Program-made: the position numbers and the translations under genes
Shown here: piece by piece, positions 1 through 37,540 of the stretch
Numbering within the stretch: the stretch's first letter is position 1
Layout of the letters: each line of letters opens with the position of its first letter
DNA from: Amoebidium appalachense
Taxonomy: Eukaryota > Ichthyosporea
Direction of reading: 5' to 3'
Assembly (NCBI GenBank): GCA_963693365.1
Contig: CAVNZM010000003.1
Span: 9,672,001-9,736,000, forward strand
DNA length: 64,000 bases
Notes under the pieces: generated by a model
What the model saw: only the letters and a program-made list of their open reading frames with translations
Databases searched by the model: none
What the model was told of the DNA's origin: nothing

Positions 1-162
1 AGCGCATCTTGTAGACTTCAAGTACATCATATCATACTTTCCATGCACATACATACGTGTGGCTACTCCGTTCATATCTCGTTCGTTTTGCAATGTGTCT
101 GTATGCACCAGGTGAAGTAAATACGGAAGTTTTTGCGTTGCCGGCACGGTTACTTCATGCAT

Positions 163-333
163 TTACTTGCGGGTGGGCTTGTTGGGGTTCTTGCCCTTGG
201 GCATCTTCTTTGCTTTTGGCGCCTCGACGGGGGCCTCGGCAGGGGGCGCAACCTTCATGGCGGGGGCGGCAGCGTCGGCCGGAGCACCACCCTTGGCCGC
301 GGGGGCACCCTTGACACCGTGATCACGACCCAT
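163..333 (-). CDS. 56-aa Lys/Ala/Pro-rich mini-protein, copy A
   Basis: An intronless 57-codon ORF starts MGRDHGVKGAP and ends KGKNPNKPTRK. It is rich in Ala, Pro and Lys, has no cysteine, and shows no signal peptide or membrane segment. A near-identical copy lies head to head at 1191-1361; the two proteins differ at only 6 of 56 positions, and their 5' leaders and 3' flanks also match. The chosen ATG lies about 85 bp downstream of a TATA box shared with the copy, and the leader in between is conserved. I do not recognise the family. A small basic, disordered nucleic-acid-binding protein is possible but is only a guess. Conservation of frame, start and leader between copies supports a real gene. 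Confidence 0.72.
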   Translation of the reverse strand: MGRDHGVKGAPAAKGGAPADAAAPAMKVAPPAEAPVEAPKAKKMPKGKNPNKPTRK

Positions 334-415
334 GTTGATGGTTGGAGTGAGGGTAGGAGGCTTGGAAGAGAAAGTGGTTGTTGAGAACTGATGGTGTTGG
401 CAGTGCGGCAAGTGG

Positions 416-423
416 TTTTTATA
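416..423 (-). promoter_or_regulatory. TATA box of mini-gene copy A
   Basis: TATAAAAA on the minus strand lies 83 bp upstream of the copy A ATG. The corresponding box before copy B sits at nearly the same distance, and the leader sequence between TATA and ATG is conserved in both copies. Confidence 0.6.
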
Positions 424-1099
424 TCCCGGGCTGTTATGACAAAAAATGCGCTAAAGCAAATTTTAACCAATCGAAAGGGACAATGAATCAAAACACCAAT
501 CAGAATGCGGATGTGAGCCTGTGGATACAAATCTATTGGCGCGCGGATTAAACTATTGGTCAATCTCGTTAGTGATCTAATCTGTCATAATTGCTGATAT
601 CACCATACGTTCCGCAGAGTGGAAAAACAAGAAAAGAAAACTTATTTAAAATACTCTTAAAATGAATTAGTTCAACTTGAAAATTCCTTTACGATTATAA
701 ACCAGAAAATTTAGTTGAAAATTGAAGAGTTTTGCTCTTGGCGCTCTAATGGTCTAACCTATTTGAGCAGGGCAACTTTATCTGTTTGTTGTGCTCAAAA
801 TAAATGGCGCTACTAATTCTTGAATACTTCGCATAAGAACAATACTCGTGGGTTTATATACATCTATCTACTGCCTTTTTTGTTCCTAATAATAATTGTT
901 CTACTTGTGGCCTAACCCTGTTTATTATTTTATTCGTTTTCCTGGAACGTATTGACGTTGACTCCATGTAGATTTGTTTGTGAATCTGCACCTCTCCATA
1001 ATTGATGCTTGTTTAGCCAATCGCAATTCTCGATCTCGATTACCTCAGAATACTTTCTGGGCCTTCAAGTTCAAGTTCAAACCATAATGGGGTTAGGGG

Positions 1100-1107
1100 T
1101 ATAAAAA
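1100..1107 (+). promoter_or_regulatory. TATA box of mini-gene copy B
   Basis: TATAAAAA lies 84 bp upstream of the copy B ATG, inside the conserved duplicated leader. Confidence 0.6.
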
Positions 1108-1190
1108 GTACACCAGATGCCTTTCCAAAACATCAGTTCTCAACGACCACTTACTCTTCCAAGCCTCCTACCTCCACTACAACCATCAAC

Positions 1191-1361
1191 ATGGGTCGTG
1201 ATCACGGTGTCAAGGGTGCCCCCGTCGCCAAGGGTGATGCTCCGGCCGACGCTGCCGCCCCCGCTATGAAGGCTGCGCCCCCTACCGAGGCCCCCCTCGA
1301 GGCGCAAAAAGCAAAGAAGATGCCCAAGGGCAAAAACCCCAACAAGCCCACCCGCAAGTAG
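1191..1361 (+). CDS. 56-aa Lys/Ala/Pro-rich mini-protein, copy B
   Basis: This is the paralogue of 163-333 in divergent orientation, also intronless and 56 aa, with the same start (MGRDHGVKGAP) and the same basic C-terminus. Substitutions are confined to the Ala/Pro-rich middle (residues 12-39); both termini are identical. A TATA box lies upstream and an AATAAA hexamer about 200 bp downstream of the stop. Function is unknown. The pair may be co-regulated from the shared spacer. Confidence 0.72.
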   Translation: MGRDHGVKGAPVAKGDAPADAAAPAMKAAPPTEAPLEAQKAKKMPKGKNPNKPTRK

Positions 1362-1563
1362 ATGCATGAAGTAACCGTGCCGGCAACGAAACAACCTCAC
1401 CGTATGGTCTGACAAGAAACGGCAGCCATTTCATGACTTCAAGGGTCGACAAGTGTGTGCTTGAATGACATGCATGGACGGTCGGAAAAACTGTGTAGGA
1501 TGTAAGGATCTGCGGGCAAACATATGCACGAAACATGTTGTACACGAATGAATTCATATATGC

Positions 1564-1569
1564 AATAAA
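1564..1569 (+). terminator. Possible poly(A) signal of mini-gene copy B
   Basis: AATAAA about 200 bp after the stop codon and just before a long CA-rich microsatellite. Confidence 0.35.
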
Positions 1570-1694
1570 AACATGAAGGACTGCAACCTGTGGTTGCTGG
1601 TCTCCTCAGTCACAACGAACTTACGAGTAATCATTATCATACGCCTGGTTGTGACTGAGATAGTGCGAAATGAATTCGATGGTTCAATCTTTGC

Positions 1695-1717
1695 ACACAC
1701 AGAAACATACACACACA

Positions 1718-1797
<80 letters not shown>

Positions 1798-1815
1798 CGA
1801 ACGCACGCACGCACG

Positions 1816-1847
<32 letters not shown>

Positions 1848-2210
1848 CACACACACACGCACGCACACACGCGCACACACACACGCACAGAGACACACAC
1901 CCATACAGAAACACACACACACGCACACACACGCGCGTGCGTGCACGCACGGGCATACAGACACATACACACGCAAGGGCACGTACACACGAACACAAGC
2001 GCACACAGACACAGACATCGCACAACGAACACACGCACGCAAAGGTATGCACATAAGCACGAAGATACACACACACTGTGACACACACACACACACACAC
2101 GCACACACACAGATGCTCGTACATGTACGCACGAACGTGCAGATGCACACCCAAATGCACTCGTATGCACATGTGCACATGCACACGCGCGCGCACACAC
2201 CCGCCGCGGC
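1695..2210. repeat. (ACGC)n/(AC)n compound microsatellite
   Basis: About 100 bp of nearly pure ACGC units grade into impure AC-rich repeat and then C tracts (2247-2300). All six frames stay open through it, giving artefactual Thr-His or Val-Cys proteins. Confidence 0.95.
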
Positions 2211-2490
2211 TTGGGCCCAATCGGCACCTCTCCCCTGCCTCATCCTCCCCCCCCCCCCCCTCCCCCCCCCCCTCCCCCCCCCCCCCCCCCCTTCCCCCCC
2301 CTTCCATCCACCACACACGCACATCACGCTAAGGATTTCATTATGTCACTGTACGAATCTGATGTCCACATGTCCAACTAACTAGAGTTACAGATTCCAT
2401 TCGAAATTGAAAACAGACTGACCAACCGGAACGGACTTTAAAAAACATTAAAACTGCCAAGCTACAAGCCAACCTTGTAAAGACTTAACG

Positions 2491-2655
2491 ATGTCAAGCA
2501 AATATTCAGTGTACGATGATGATGTCTCCACCAGTGACACGTTATTGTTAAAAAAATATTTAAATAGCGAGGCCAGCTCGGGCTCGTCTCTGTGGGCGCC
2601 GTACGGACTCGACACATACTCTTCCCCAATGACATTAAGTGAATTTACTGTTTAA
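2491..2655 (+). CDS. Doubtful 54-aa ORF
   Basis: An ATG ORF of non-repetitive composition, starting MSSKYSVYDDDVSTSD and ending in TAA, lies between the microsatellite and the 3' end of the transferrin gene. It is Ser/Asp-rich with no recognised domain. It has neither a convincing TATA box nor splice signals, so it may be chance or part of a transcript I cannot delimit. Confidence 0.2.
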   Translation: MSSKYSVYDDDVSTSDTLLLKKYLNSEASSGSSLWAPYGLDTYSSPMTLSEFTV

Positions 2656-2666
2656 AAAATAACGGA

Positions 2667-2672
2667 TTTATT
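2667..2672 (-). terminator. Possible poly(A) signal of the transferrin-like gene
   Basis: AATAAA on the minus strand about 735 bp past the stop codon. It is the first canonical hexamer I see on that strand downstream of the gene. Confidence 0.35.
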
Positions 2673-3406
2673 TACGTTGGCAAACACGGTGCATTAACAG
2701 GGTTTAAAAGCGTGACGGTGTATGGGGTTGGGTTTGTTGCTCAACGGAGATGGGTAAAGGGAACGTGGGAGTTGTCGGAGGGACGGGCAGTGGGCTGGGT
2801 CATTGGAATGCTCGTGGCATTTTGTCTGGGAAAAAACCACAGGTTAGTGTCCGCTTTTCGATTTATTGGGTTTTTCGTTTCCGTCTTTTTGCTTATCTCT
2901 TTCTTGCTCTTCTGTTCTTTTTTTCTTTCTCGGCTTTCCCATTCACCCTTTTGGTCTTTGTTGCATGCCGGCTATGCTTTTTTTCGTTGACCCTCTCAGG
3001 GAAACGAAGGGGGAGGCAGGGGGTTGGTGGGTGGGTGGGTGGGGGGTGGGTGGAAAGGGGAGGGGGGAGTGGGGAGGGATGGAGGTGTTCTTTGGGAAGG
3101 GATGATGAGGGGAGGGGGGGGGGGGGGGGGGGGGGGGCTAAACGAGAGGGGGCGAGGGTTGGTAGAGGGTGAAACAAGGCAACAATGAGGGCGATGGCGA
3201 GTGCTAGCGAGAGAGAGAGAGAGGGAAAGAGAGGATAGGTGTCTGTGCGTGTGCATGTGTGTGTGCGTGTGTGTGTGCCTGTGTTCTGCGTGTGCGTGAG
3301 GGACAGAGAGGGCGAGGTTCAAGAAAGAGGAGCAAGGGGGAAGGGGCCGGGGAGGGGGGGAAGGGTTACCGAGGGATGGGGGGGCGATGGGGAGGGGGGG
3401 GTATAC

Positions 3407-5108
3407 CTACGGGGCCATTTCTGTGTCCTTCTGCACGTGGTAGTGGGCCGCATGCCACTGGCTGGTCCACCTAATCATTGCACGGCGACCAATGAAATAC
3501 GTCGCTGCGGGAATGGCGATGATGGCCAGAACCACAAGAACCAATGAGGCGATGGCAATGTCACGTGTGTTGCCATATGTGGTTGCGCTGGATGTGTTTT
3601 CATTGGCTACGGGTGCAGTGGTCCCGGCTGTAATTGCACGCTGTATTGAAAAGTCCTGGGGTCAGCTGCAATGACTCGAGCCTTCCCTTTCCCCTCCCCC
3701 TTTCCCCTCCCCCCTCCCCCCCCTTCTCCCTCTGCCCCTACAAAAAAATAAAAATAGTTATTATAACACGACATTCTCTTGAGCTTGAAATTGGTTTCCT
3801 CACTGAATTACTGAATGTGACAGGCAGTATATGGACCGAGGGACGAGCAAATGGCAGCAAAGTGGGCTGGGAGGGGGGGGAGGGGGGGGGGGGGGGGGGG
3901 GGGGGGGCTAAAGAGAGAGAGGAAAAACAAGGGGCCGGGAGGAGAGAGAAAGGAGGGCAAGGGAGAGGAGGAGGGGAGAGACGGAGAGAGAACGTGTGGT
4001 AGATAGGAAGAGGGGGGAAGGGAGGAAGATGTGAGGAGAGGGAGAGGAGAAGAGAGATGAGGAGACAGTGAGAGAAAGAGAGAGGGGGGAAGGAAGGGAA
4101 AGTGAGGGAGGGAGAATGAGAGAGAAAGAACGGGGAGGGAACGGGATGGGTGTGTGGGGGGGGGGGGAGGGGGGGGGGGGGGGTTGAGAGGGATGGGGAA
4201 GGGAGAGGGTGGAGTGTGGAAGAGGGTGAGGGGGAGGGGGGGGGGGGGGGGGGAACAGGGGGGATACATACCGTGCAGGGTGGAAGGTTTTTGATCTTGA
4301 GGTGGACGTGGGGCTCAGGCAGGCAGGAGAGATCCTCGATGTAATCGGCAACGTGCGACTGCAAGGCCCAATCACGGCCACACGTTAATATTAGAACGTT
4401 AATAAAGCACAATTTTAGTAAGCCTTCAAGCTTTTTGCTTGATTAACTCAAAAACTTAGCCTGTGTATGATTCTTGTCACTGAGTCTCCCCTTCAAGTTC
4501 TTGGATTTTTTATTGCAAAGGGGACGCCAGGGGGGGGGGGGGAGGGGTCCGTGCTGGATACTGGTCGTGGTGGTGGTTTTTTTTTTTTAAAGGGGGGGGG
4601 GGGGGGGGGGGGGGGGGGGATGGGGATGGTGTGTGTGTAATTGCTGTGTGTGTGCAAGGGGAGATGGAAAGGGGGGGGGGGAGAGAGAATCTCTTTTGCA
4701 TACCTGCACGGTGGTACCCCTAGCAAACCCATACATGCCATCGGCTAAGACTTCAAGGAAACGCTTGCCAGCGGGCATATCGGGAGTCACACGGATAAGG
4801 GATGCCTGTGTGTGTGTGTGTGTGTGTGTATGTGTGTGTGAATGTGTGTAGTTTCGGGGGGGAGAAGGGGAACAAGGTAGGAAGGAAAAGATATTGATTA
4901 ACATTTCCTAAGTAAAATCAAAAAGGTCCCTTAGTGATTCTTGGCTGGTCTTGTCACATAAACACCGCATAAAAAGCATCAAACCAACATAGAGTAAACT
5001 CACTAAAAACAACCAAAAGCCACCAACGTGTGGCGCGCACGCGCGCGCACACAAACACGCACAGACACAGACACATTAACACACACATGCACACAAACAC
5101 ACGCGCCA

Positions 5109-5188
<80 letters not shown>

Positions 5189-5323
5189 TACACCTTAATC
5201 ACTTCGAGTGACTCTTTGGTTACTGCCCCCGGCACAGCCACCATAGCGCTGGATGGGTTCCTGCCGGTCACCTCCAAAATGCGGAGCGATTCCCTGGGTG
5301 GGCACCAGGCGGGCCTGTATGCG

Positions 5324-5422
<99 letters not shown>

Positions 5423-5697
5423 GTGTCTGTGTGTGCGTGCGTGCGTGTGTGTGTGTGTGCGTGTGTGTGTGTTTAAGTAAGTTTGTTCTGAACTACTGAA
5501 CTTCTGTACAATGTTTTCCGCAAGCGAAATGTGTGGGAGTTGCTAATTCTTCATTTGATAAGATGCATGGTTGAGTGCTTTACCGTTTTCTTCATTGGCA
5601 GTGGTGGGAAGAGATGACTTAGGACGAGGGGGCCCTTTTTGCCGGTGATAGGGGAAGGGGAGGGGTGGGGGGGGGGGGGGGGGAGGGGGGGAGACTT

Positions 5698-5728
<31 letters not shown>

Positions 5729-6785
5729 GGGAGGGGGGGGGAAGATGGAGCTGGAGAGGGCCAAGAAGGGAAAGGGGGTGGCGGGGTGATTGGATTGGGA
5801 GGGGTGGTGGTTGGTGGGTTGGTGGGTGGGTGGGTGGAGGGGGGGGGGGGTAGGGGGGTAGGGGGGGGGGGGGGGGGGCATGAACTTGTTTTCTACGTTG
5901 CAATAGTCATCCCAGGTGCTATCACGTGCAAAGCCAACATCCCCCGAGCCTTCAACCACACAGCGCAGGGCCCCGTCGTAAGAGAAGTAGGGGTCCTTGT
6001 CCGTGCATGTGCCGTCCTGCTTGTTGTCCTGCAGCCAATGGAAATACACGGTTAAAATTGTAAACAGGTGTTTTAAGATGCCCCGTGCATTGCAGGGCCT
6101 GATATGAATGTAACACATGAAAGGTTTCGGATAGTAAGGTTCGGGACTCGGAACAAGAAAGAGGCATCCAGACTATACAATGGTTACCTAATGTTTTCTC
6201 TTCCCTAATATTACGAGTATTCTTGCACATGTGGGCTGGGAAGGGCGCGGCTGGGGGGGGGGGGGGGGGGGGGGGGAAGAAAGAGAGACAAAGAGAGAAA
6301 GAGGGAGGGTATGTGTGGGAGAGGGGGCATGAGAGCAAGAGAGAGAAAGAGAGAACGAGAGGGCGAAGACGGGAGAGGGGGGGGGTAGAGGAGAGAGAGA
6401 GAGTGAGTGAGGCGGGGAAAGAGAGGGGGGAGGGGAAGGGGGGGGAGAAGGGGAGGGGGGAGCTAGTAATATTTAGTACTTTGCATGCGGAGCACAGCTC
6501 TGGTGCGGCACACTGGCCGGCCTTAAAGTGCTCCCTGACTGTGTCCTTAAGGCTGCCCCCCACGACCTGCATCTGGCCGCTGCGCACATAGTGGCCCACT
6601 ATGATGTGCATGCCGGCACTGCGACGAAATCCTGTGTGGCACGAACGCTTGCCTGCAGATAGGAAAAAAAAGAATAGATGGGTTGAGTTTTCTGGCTTGG
6701 CGGGGTTTTTATGTGTAGATGGGACGAGTGAAAGTGTGTGTTGTGTGTGTGTGCATGTGTGTGCGCATACATGTGCGTGTGCATG

Positions 6786-6822
<37 letters not shown>

Positions 6823-7557
6823 GGGGGGGGGGGGGGGGGGGCATAGAAAATAGCATGGTCAGGGGACGGCAGTTATGGAATGAAGAGGAAAGGCAAGGAG
6901 AGAGAAAGCGAGGGAGAGGTGGGAGGGGAAGAGGCGGGGGGGGGGGGGGGGGGGGGGAGGAAGGGGGTGACGGTTTACCTTTCAGCTGGTCAAAGTGTGT
7001 GTAGGGACTGTCCGCACGAACCCAGACCACCGAGTTGTAGTACGGCAGACCAGTCTTGAAGGTGCGGGCAACAACAAAATCAAGAGGGATGGGGCTGAGA
7101 AGAGGGGGTTGGGGGAGGGGGGAGGGGGGAGGGGGGTAAGCGGGAAGAAGGTCTCTTGAGGTGTGTGCTTGAATAGTGGTGGTGTTGATGTTGGCGTGTG
7201 TGATGTGAATGTGTGTGTCTGTGTATGTGCTGGTTGTCACGGTGATATGGTATTTTTTCGTTCGATTATCACTTTCTTTTCTTTAAAATTCTTTGAGAAA
7301 GGAGGTAGGTGGGTGGGTGGGTGGGTGGGTGGGTGGGTGATAAGGCATGGGATCACTATGAATGCCTTCCATTCCATATATTCTGTTAGGCTTTTCCGCT
7401 ATAATCAATGGACGGAGCATGCATGTATGATGTCTATCTAAGCTTAACTATGATTGCACGGGGCTTGAGTTCGGGATGTGGCATTTATCCTTCAGGCTTT
7501 TTGTTTTTCGGTCTGGCCCTTCGGGAAGGGCGGGGAAGTAAAGGAGGAAGTGGGCGG

Positions 7558-7602
<45 letters not shown>

Positions 7603-7765
7603 AGGGGGGGAATACTCAAACCGGTAACGGGAATTCCAACTCTAAAGTAAGAATTAGTATTTACCGGGGCCCAGGCCGCGGGCCGGCTGGGCCCGGCCGG
7701 GGAACAGAAAAAGATCGGGTAGGGGTGGGAGTTTGGAGGGTGGGGAGGGGGTGGGTGGTGGTGGT

Positions 7766-7798
<33 letters not shown>

Positions 7799-8395
7799 GG
7801 GGGGGGGGGGGGGAATGGCTGAAGAGGGATGTGGGGAGGGGGGGGGCAGGGGGAGGAGCTTGAGGGGGAGGGAGGGAGGGATCTACCCACCTGTTGATTG
7901 TTGATGTTGTGTCCGGGGTAGCCATGTCAGCCTGGCCGACCTTCATCAGCTCAATTGCATTCTCCCCGTTTGTTGCCTTCACGACGGTAAAGTGGAGACC
8001 AGTCATGGCATTGAACAGAGTCTCAATCTCCGTGGTGTTGATTTCCTTGCCGTGGTAGGCATAGCGAATGGCATCTGGAATAAATAATCGGTAGGATCAG
8101 GTGGCGATTTTAGCATTTGTTGTCCAATGGCATGGCCAAAATCGTCTTTAGTAGTGCATGTGCGGGATTAATTGTATCAGCTGATGTTTGTGTCTGTACA
8201 TGTGTTTGTGTTGAGCGGGGAGAGGGGAGGGGGGGGGGGAAGAGAGGGGCGGCGGCGGCGGCGGCGGCGGGGGGGGGGGAGGGGGGGGGGGGGGGGGAGC
8301 TTCATACCCTCGCGTGTTTTGCCCGTCCTCTGGGAATTAACCACAGAAGAAACGGACGCAACGAGGAGAAGGAGCAGGAGACTGAAGTGCGGCAT
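3407..8395 (-). CDS. Single-lobe, membrane-anchored transferrin-family protein
   Basis: Nine exons join in phase to 415 aa: 8308-8395, 7891-8074, 6979-7094, 6480-6652, 5886-6028, 5194-5314, 4704-4805, 4272-4358, 3407-3640. Residues 1-21 are a signal peptide (a Leu run after MPHFS). Then comes one transferrin lobe. The anion-binding motif KRSCHTGFRRSAG (131-143) keeps the carbonate Thr136 and Arg140. YFSYDGALRC (201-210) gives the Tyr204 ligand, PYYNSVVWV gives a Tyr at 109/110, and ATPD gives Asp84. The usual fourth ligand His aligns with Ser257. A membrane segment (about 366-388) and a basic tail ending KDTEMAP follow. By family knowledge this would bind ferric iron with carbonate at the cell surface. 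Domain order resembles algal phytotransferrins and GPI- or TM-anchored transferrins. The start is the first ATG after a TATA box. Introns carry sense-strand C tracts and CA/GT repeats. Least certain are the exon 5 donor and exon 6 phase. Confidence 0.85.
4806..5193 (-). other. Transferrin intron 6 with (GT)n at the donor and (CA)n at the acceptor
   Basis: On the sense (minus) strand the intron begins GTGTATCTG followed by roughly 35 GT units and ends in about 20 CA units directly before the AG. The two ends are complementary as RNA and could form a long hairpin that brings the splice sites together. Confidence 0.6.
5329..5476. repeat. (GT)n microsatellite, (CA)n on the sense strand
   Basis: About 150 bp of nearly pure dinucleotide repeat in intron 5 of the transferrin-like gene, ending a few bases from the exon 6 acceptor. 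Confidence 0.95.
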
Positions 8396-8484
8396 GGTGG
8401 CTGTATGTTGCAACTTCGTTTCGTCGAGAAGTGAAACAAAAACAAAAACAACTTGCCGTATCTAAACTGGTGCGCGCACAGGTT

Positions 8485-8492
8485 CTTTTATA
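8485..8492 (-). promoter_or_regulatory. TATA box of the transferrin-like gene
   Basis: TATAAAAG on the minus strand, about 90 bp upstream of the ATG at 8393-8395. The spacing is like that of the mini-genes. The ATG sits in an ACCATGC context. Confidence 0.5.
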
Positions 8493-8496
8493 CCTG

Positions 8497-9366
8497 TTGG
8501 TGTGTTGTGGGGACACTGTGGGGGCAGGTGTACGTGAAACGTGACCAGCTCTGCCGTACCCACGGGTTCGTCATCGAAGATATCTTTAGTTGTGAAAGCG
8601 TTGCAGCAATTGGGCATGAAACAGGAGACGATAAATGCGTGACTGCACATGTAGGAGGCTTTTCCCACGGAATGGTACGTGGTCTTAGGACGCTCTGTCA
8701 GCCGCTGGCGCTGCAGACTACGGTACCAGAGTTGAATATCAAAGGCCGGGTCCCATTCGTATGTGCGTGTCTGAATTCTTTCACGGTCGCGGTTAACGTT
8801 GCCCGCCGAAAGGGGGGATATCTGTCAAAAATCTCAACACCTGATGCATAGGACTGTTATTTTCGGCGTGAATTGGCCTATAAGAAGTAGCTAACAAGAC
8901 ATGTAAAAGCACAATGGAAACTACTACAATACTGTGGGCATCCACGCCCCACGGATCCCGAAGAATCAAGTTGTTTGCTCGGATGGTGAGTCAGATCTAA
9001 AGTACGCCAATTATATGCAGTATAGATTGCGATTGGACGAAAGAAAACGAATCAAATCATTCCAGCCTTAATAGATCTCCCAATCCTCTCTTTCGACCAT
9101 TTTGTTGGATCTAGATAAACCAATAAGAAGGTGCGTCAACCAGCTGTGGAATTCACGTGAAAAAAAAACAAATGGCTCGACGAGTCAATGCCTCCGGTCG
9201 TGCGCACTGTCTGCAGTTATAGTGCCAGTGTGCCACCTGTGCGCGTACGTGTGGTCTGAGAAAGCAAAGAATCAGCTACAGAAGCACTTTCCACGGCAGG
9301 GATGTGCATAGTGCAGCGGTCATTTGAGGTTTGGCGCAACTGACAGCTGCAGCTATTTTCATCGAG

Positions 9367-9412
<46 letters not shown>

Positions 9413-9938
9413 CCCCCCCTCCCCCCCCCCTCCCCCCCCCCCCCCCCCCCCCCCCCCAGACACACACACACACACACACCGACCAAGGTCGCAAGTGTTA
9501 GATCTCCCCCCCCCCCCCCCCCCAACCTCTCTCTCTCTCTCCCTCCCTCCCTTGTCTTTCACCCTCCCTAGGCTCCTTCCCTCCCTCTCTCTAGCTTCCC
9601 CCCCCCCCCCCCCCCTCTCTCTCTCTCTCTCCCCCCCCCCCCCCCCCCCCCCCCTCTCTCCCTCTTCTGTGTGTCTCTAGCTATCTTTCGCTCTCTCGAG
9701 ATCTCTCTCTCTAGATCTCTCCCTCTCTGCCTGTCTCTCCGGCATTATCAGTACTGTAATGTTTTTGATTCAATCTGTTTTCTATTGTAATTACGGTGCA
9801 GTGTGTAAGAATGACATCCATTTCGTTATATTTCCCCTTTTTCAAGTTGGCCTGAGAAAACCCGTACTTTTCAAACTGATTATGGCCCTGTACCGGCTCA
9901 GAAGGCAACAGCAACCCCCCCCCCCCCCCTCCCCCTCC

Positions 9939-9972
<34 letters not shown>

Positions 9973-9986
9973 CCGCCTCTCTCTGA

Positions 9987-10023
<37 letters not shown>

Positions 10024-10294
10024 CCCCCCCCCCCCCCTCTCTCCCTCCCCCTCTCTCTCCCCCCTCCCTCCCTCCCTCCCTCTCTCAGTCTCTCTCTCTC
10101 TCTCTCTCTCTCCCCCTCCCCTCCCCGCCCCTCCCCCCCTCCCCCCCACACACACACCCCATCGGTTCCTACTTACCCCCCCCCCCCCCCCCCCCCCTCC
10201 CCTCCCTTTTTTTCTTTCTGTCTTTTTATTTATTTATTCATTTTCCATTTTTATTATCATATTGGGGAGGGAACGGGAGGGGGATCCGGGGGAT

Positions 10295-10329
<35 letters not shown>

Positions 10330-11077
10330 TGGGGGGACGGGGCTCAAGACGGTCGTTATGTGCAATTTCGACCGCATGCACACGTGCACATAGGTTTTGA
10401 AGTTACCATAAGAGAACGCCAAGAAAACTTTCTTCATTCCGTCATATGTCAAAAAAAAAAAAAAAAAAAAAAAAGGGGGTCCAACAGAAACCTCAATACA
10501 AATTTATAAGTTATTAGTGGGCCCTAATAACTAACGGAAAAATGTCCTCAATGAATTTTCTATTAACAAACAAGATGCATATCATAAATATATATATATA
10601 TGCGGGTACAATTGGCCATTGACCACCCGGGTAGTACGTATCGGGCATGCCTCGAAAATATTGGGTTCGGCAGTTCAAGGGAGCTAGCTTCCGCGTGCGA
10701 TGGGCCATAGGCACCACGTGTATCCTGCAGGGTACATGTGGCACATAGGGTTGCGGGAATTTTGGAAAGGTTATTATGATCAATATCTTGGCCCAAAAAA
10801 CACGCACGCACGCACGCACGCACACACGCACACGCACTCGCACGCACGCACACGCACGCACGCACGCACGCACATGCACACACAAGTGTCACACACACAC
10901 ACACGCATGCGCGCACCAAATCCACACTTACACGACCCCTTACACAAGGGGCAAAAAAAAAAAAAAAAAAAAAAAAAAAACGAAGCCATACAAAAGCCAA
11001 TGCCATTGAGAGATTAGAGAGAGAATGATTTAAAAAAGAAAGGACAAACCGGATACAAATGGACTCATCAGCAAAAA
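8497..11077. other. Spacer between transferrin promoter and MIOS 3' end
   Basis: I find no supported gene here. 8.5-9.3 kb is ordinary mixed sequence upstream of the transferrin promoter. 9.37-10.2 kb is a C/T-rich block: C runs above 40 nt, (CT)n and (CA)n on the plus strand. 10.28-10.33 kb is a G run and 10.80-10.88 kb an ACGC/AC repeat. A-rich runs occur at 10.45 and 10.95 kb. Confidence 0.7.
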
Positions 11078-11083
11078 TTTATT
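11078..11083 (-). terminator. Possible poly(A) signal of MIOS
   Basis: AATAAA on the minus strand about 720 bp beyond the MIOS stop codon. Other hexamers in this A/T-rich stretch are possible. Confidence 0.3.
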
Positions 11084-11412
11084 CATACGCACCTATGGCC
11101 ACTGAAAATAGATCAAAAAACAGTCAGCACCCATCAGTTACACAGGGGCCCATGTGCTATATATAGTCGAGGGAGCTATTGATAGTCAAAGCGGATCGAA
11201 ACATACATGCCAGAATAGTGATATTTACATGGCCAGGTCAACATTCACGATTATAAACGAAACAAAAATCCTAATCCAACAACTACCAAAGAAACACTAC
11301 GCTCATACTTCACCCATTATTGGTTTTCACCGGATTCAAATCTTAGAAAGGAAAGCCCAGCCCCCCCCCCCCCCCCCCTCCCCCCCCTCCCCCCCCTTCC
11401 CCCCCCCCCCCC

Positions 11413-11449
<37 letters not shown>

Positions 11450-11716
11450 CCCCCACCACCACCACCACCACCACCACCAAAAAACACACACCCTCTTCAG
11501 AAAGGAAAGCCTATATATAAAAAAAGAAGAAGAAAAAAGGGAAGAAAATGAAAGAGACACCAGACAGACAAGGCCTTGTAGCTCGCACTGCAATGTGATC
11601 CAAAACCGGTCGCAGGTCAACGCCACAAGTCTGAAACCCCGACAACCCATCCTAAGCTACAAATAAATTCATTCAAAAAGGAACACCCTCCCCCCCCCCC
11701 CCCCCCCCCCCCCCCC

Positions 11717-11751
<35 letters not shown>

Positions 11752-11806
11752 CCCTTCTCTCCCCCACCATCACCAACACATCATAATCAGTTCTCTACTA
11801 CAGAGG

Positions 11807-37430
<25,624 letters not shown>

Positions 37431-37540
37431 AGTGACTAAGTTAGGCCCTGCTAATTCCTAACAGGGAAATATGCTGGCTATGTATGTTATGTGTGGATGT
37501 ACTATGGTGGCGATGATGATTAATGGAGTAACTTGGCCAG

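Larger units (their letters stand above)
100..1400. repeat. Inverted duplication carrying the mini-gene pair
   Basis: Arms of roughly 300 bp (about 100-430 and 1080-1400) are inverted copies. Each contains a TATA box, a leader with the motif CATCAGTTCTCAAC, the mini-gene, and a 3' flank beginning ATGCATGAAGTAACCG. The ~650-bp spacer between them is A/T-rich and has no recognisable gene, so it probably holds both divergent promoters. Confidence 0.75.

Noticed and set aside
1554-2385. Long overlapping ORFs on both strands rich in Thr-His or Val-Cys
   Set aside because: They are translations of AC/ACGC microsatellite. Similar frames recur at every dinucleotide array in the window.
2750-2842. 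Plus-strand frame MGKGNVGVVGGTGSGLG followed by a good GTTAGT donor
   Set aside because: The Gly-rich start looks like a nucleotide-binding loop, but no continuation exons were found and the next 5 kb is the transferrin gene on the other strand.
7622-7686. Possible extra transferrin exon (RPAAWAP...)
   Set aside because: It has an AG before it and a GTAAAT after it, but including it breaks the frame. Joining exon 2 directly to 6979-7094 keeps phase and matches the family.
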